From Isoetes taiwanensis (taxonomy: Eukaryota; Streptophyta; Lycopodiopsida; Isoetales; Isoetaceae), in contig JAJEKV010000537.1 of NCBI GenBank assembly GCA_021234155.1, positions 62,001 to 126,000 on the forward strand: DNA of 64,000 nt, written 5' to 3'. The position numbers were made by a program, and so were the translations under genes. Numbering within the stretch: the stretch's first letter is position 1; each line of letters begins with the position of its first letter. Below the pieces are notes generated by a model, which saw only the letters and a program-made list of their open reading frames with translations, was not told where the DNA came from and did no database searches. Shown here one piece after another: positions 61,801-64,000 of this stretch.

Positions 61801-62105
61801 AGATCTCCTATCTTTTTTTTTTATTCCAATTAGCATTTGAAGTAAAATTTTAGTATTTTATTCCAACTGGGGAGCTTAAATTCATTGGTTTAGCATTAGA
61901 AAATAGCAATTATATCTTTTAATTGCATGAGTTGCACAATGTGCCTTTTAATCAGAATTGTCATATGAAACAAATATTTATCCAACTTCATCTATTAAAA
62001 ACATGGGGAAATATCATAATTTCTTAGAATAGAATAGAATAGAATAGTTTCTAAAGATAATTTCTAAAGATCTCCCAAGTTCCACTCCACCATTGCATTG
62101 AAGTT
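58851..62105 (+). other. 3' part of element E; no gene identified
   Basis: 58850-58915 (AAGAATAGC-AATC-GC-CATCTG, ATAGGTAAATGCC) resembles 51176-51240 of element D. The rest is AT-rich with unsupported frames; an (AGAAT)4 run lies at 62027-62046. Confidence 0.35.
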
Positions 62106-62709
62106 GATTCCCTTTTTATAGAGATTTGGGTGGCGCCTGCGGGCCGGGCCCGTGATCCGAGATCGATGGTTCGGATGGTGTCACCTCAATCCAGGCCAAG
62201 CACCCCCCTTCTTTATAGAGATTGATCCTGGCCGTCGGTGTATGAAATGACGGTCTACAATAAAAGCCCAAATTAGCAGCCATCGCCGCTTTTATTTCTT
62301 CCATCTTGTGCTTGTGTCTATTTTTGGTACAATTTGTCTTGCATAAATTATGGCATATATTATGGCATGGAGAGTATGTTTTGCTTTGCATTTTTGTGTA
62401 CATGCCATCCATGGCATTGCCCTTCTTTGTCCATAAAATAAGTGACGGGTTTGCAGATTTTGTCACCAAGTTGCGAGGAGAATCTTGCAATTATCAATTC
62501 ATCTCTACTCTTAAATAAATTGCATTTCTCGTTGCGTGTGTTTGAAAGTAGGCATATGCCTTTAAATGCTATATAATGGCAAGTTGGTATTAGTCCAACA
62601 AATGAAATTTTTAGACTAGCTTAGTTTAGGCCTTGATTTATTTAAGCTTGAATTTTGTTCCCGGATGTTTATGGACCATAGTTCATAGACCATCGATAGT
62701 ACAAAGACT
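62106..62709 (+). repeat. Second 5'-type module and common 3' end, possibly a small nested element
   Basis: ATAGAGATT boxes at 62120 and 62214, a CCGTC...GACGG pair and AAAAGCCCAAAT at 62264-62275 repeat the 5' module. The tail from 62615 (TTTAGGCCTTGAT, TTTAAGCTTGAATTTTGTTC) matches 27328-27420. Confidence 0.5.
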
Positions 62710-62742
62710 TGTATATATATATCCTTATATTTATACAATTAT
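62710..62742. repeat. TA tract between element E and the last element
   Basis: ACTTG, (TA)n with a CCTTATATT interruption, then ACAATTATATGG as at 54993. Confidence 0.8.
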
Positions 62743-64000
62743 ATGGAGGTCGGATCATGGTGTAGAATTGAGTCTACCATCCATCTACCGGGATGGACGC
62801 TGACCCAGCGGCATTCCTCGTAACACCCCAAGCATCCCCCTTATTTGGGCTTTTAATGGCCCCTCCAAATTGGGGCATTTTATCTAGGCCCGCCGATTAA
62901 AATTATTTGGGGCTTTTATGGGCCTTCGGTTAAAAGGGAAGGTCAAATCTTGGGGTCATTAATTTTGGATAGGTAGTTGCAAGAAGGTGATAGAACCGGG
63001 CTTTTAATCCAAATCATTGGAATTGGGGTTCTAATCTTTCCTTGATTTAAAAGTCAAGGAAATTTAATGTCCACCTTCATGAGGTGGCAATGCACATTAA
63101 TTAAAAAATCATCAAAGGATATTTTCCATTTTTCTCGCTCGGTTCCTTTGCCTTGTGGTCAGGGCTATGGCGGAGAGCGGGGATATCCCCGATAACCTGT
63201 AATTGATTTGAAGCTCGACTTTAGAGTATAGTTTCAACATTTCATTCCATTAGAATCTAATTAGCATAAATACTTTCGGTGCATTTCTAATCGATTGCCA
63301 CAGTATTGTGTTTACCGTGGAAAATTTACTCGGATTCATGGAGCGGGTCATTTCTTCCGCATAGGGTTAAACTTGGAACAATTTAAGGGCACAATGGATC
63401 AAACTTGATTTTCGTGAAAGGTCGAGAGAGGATCGACTTTTGTGTTGCGGACTTTCATTTGAGTTGGATTTCATATTTAGCAAGCAGAGGAAGTAAACTA
63501 TTAAGGCTCTTGCTTTTGCATTGCTTGATTTATCTATCGCTTATGAGAAACACACGACTAATTATCCCTCTGCTTTCATTGCATTTAGATCAAAGCATCG
63601 AGCATGCAACATTTTTCCGAAATGTAGATTCGGTGTTTGTCCGGTGCCCGTAGATTCGAACTCAATAGCACAAAAAAGGTGATATTTTTCGCTTCCATTC
63701 TTTATATCAACTATTTGAGTGGCTTTTTTTGGATGCGTTGTGTTGTTCTCAAATCATGCCTTTGAGCTGTAGTTTATCCTATGCATATCATTTCTTCAAT
63801 CCGGCGGATCCGCATCCAAAGACATCCGGACCCGCCAGCCATTTACATGCTCGTTTTTATTACTTGGGCGATTCTTTGTTCTTCACACGATGTCCGTAGA
63901 AGGAGCAGGGGCAGGGCCCCATTTTTTTCCTCCGTGGGCTTGCAAGCAATGTGGATTGGGGCCGATTTGGTCTAAAAAGTAGCCGGTTTGTGTGGAATCC
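62743..64000 (+). mobile_element. Cargo-carrying element F, 5' part, running off the right edge
   Basis: The first 290 bases match element E's 5' module, including CATCCCCCTTATTTGGGCTTTTAAT and a second TTATTTGGGGCTTTTATGG box. It then diverges into unassigned cargo; open frames at 63405-63653 and 63781-63975 are not recognised. Confidence 0.5.

Larger units (their letters stand above)
54993..62709 (+). mobile_element. Cargo-carrying element E, 7.7 kb
   Basis: 5' end CAATTATATGGTGTCC with CATCCCCCTTATTTGGGGCTTTTAATCC-type boxes, closely matching the start of the following element at 62743. 3' end CATCGATAGTACAAAGACTTG then TA. A second ATAGAGATT/CCGTC module at 62115-62285 suggests that a smaller element was inserted near its 3' end. 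Confidence 0.5.

Overview
The window looks like nuclear DNA of a land plant with a large, transposon-rich genome. The evidence is a plant-type Ty3/gypsy Gag reading off the left edge, intron-split exons of a PRP40-like splicing factor, long TA microsatellites and almost no intact single-copy gene. Penelope-like reverse transcriptase (RT) genes would fit a fern, lycophyte, bryophyte or conifer better than a crop angiosperm, but the sequence does not settle this.

Layout. 1-3043: degenerate Gag end of an LTR retrotransposon (minus strand) and its leader. 3044-23281: three minus-strand copies of one retroelement of about 7.04 kb. Unit 3 (16240-23281) and unit 2 (9177-16205) are full length and head-to-tail. 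Unit 1 (3044-7441) has lost its RT end. In transcription order each full unit carries ORF1 (about 225 aa, unknown), ORF2 (about 545 aa, unknown, apparently reached through a spliced intron) and a roughly 705-aa RT of Penelope/TERT-like type. A 1.7-kb insert between units 1 and 2 holds a tRNA-derived SINE head and an array resembling heat-shock elements.

From 23305 to the right edge there is an unbroken chain of plus-strand elements of about 4-8 kb: 23305-27420, 27441-33765, 33797-38232, 38334-42452, 42551-47437, 47535-54962, 54993-62709 and 62743 to the edge. Every junction is a (TA)n tract. Five of these elements end in a motif like ATAGTACAAARACTTG followed by (TA)n. The RT element also ends in ACTTG(TA)n. 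Two 4.4-kb elements (33797 and 38334) carry a protein related to ORF1, and one of them ends with the RT element's GGAGGTAGGG box. The remaining elements share 5' modules (GGGGCTTTT/AAAAGCCCC hairpins) followed by unrelated cargo with plant-type exons and introns, including PRP40 WW domains and a possible RecA scrap. My reading, as inference, is one modular system: a retroelement with a (TA)n tail and (TA)n target, plus dependent elements that carry host DNA and use related ends.

One caution affects every broken frame here. Where two copies can be compared, their differences cluster at CAG/CTG trinucleotides (CAG read as CGG, CG or CAAAG). This is not a deamination signature. It looks like systematic miscalling at methylated CHG sites, so many apparent stops and frameshifts may not be real.
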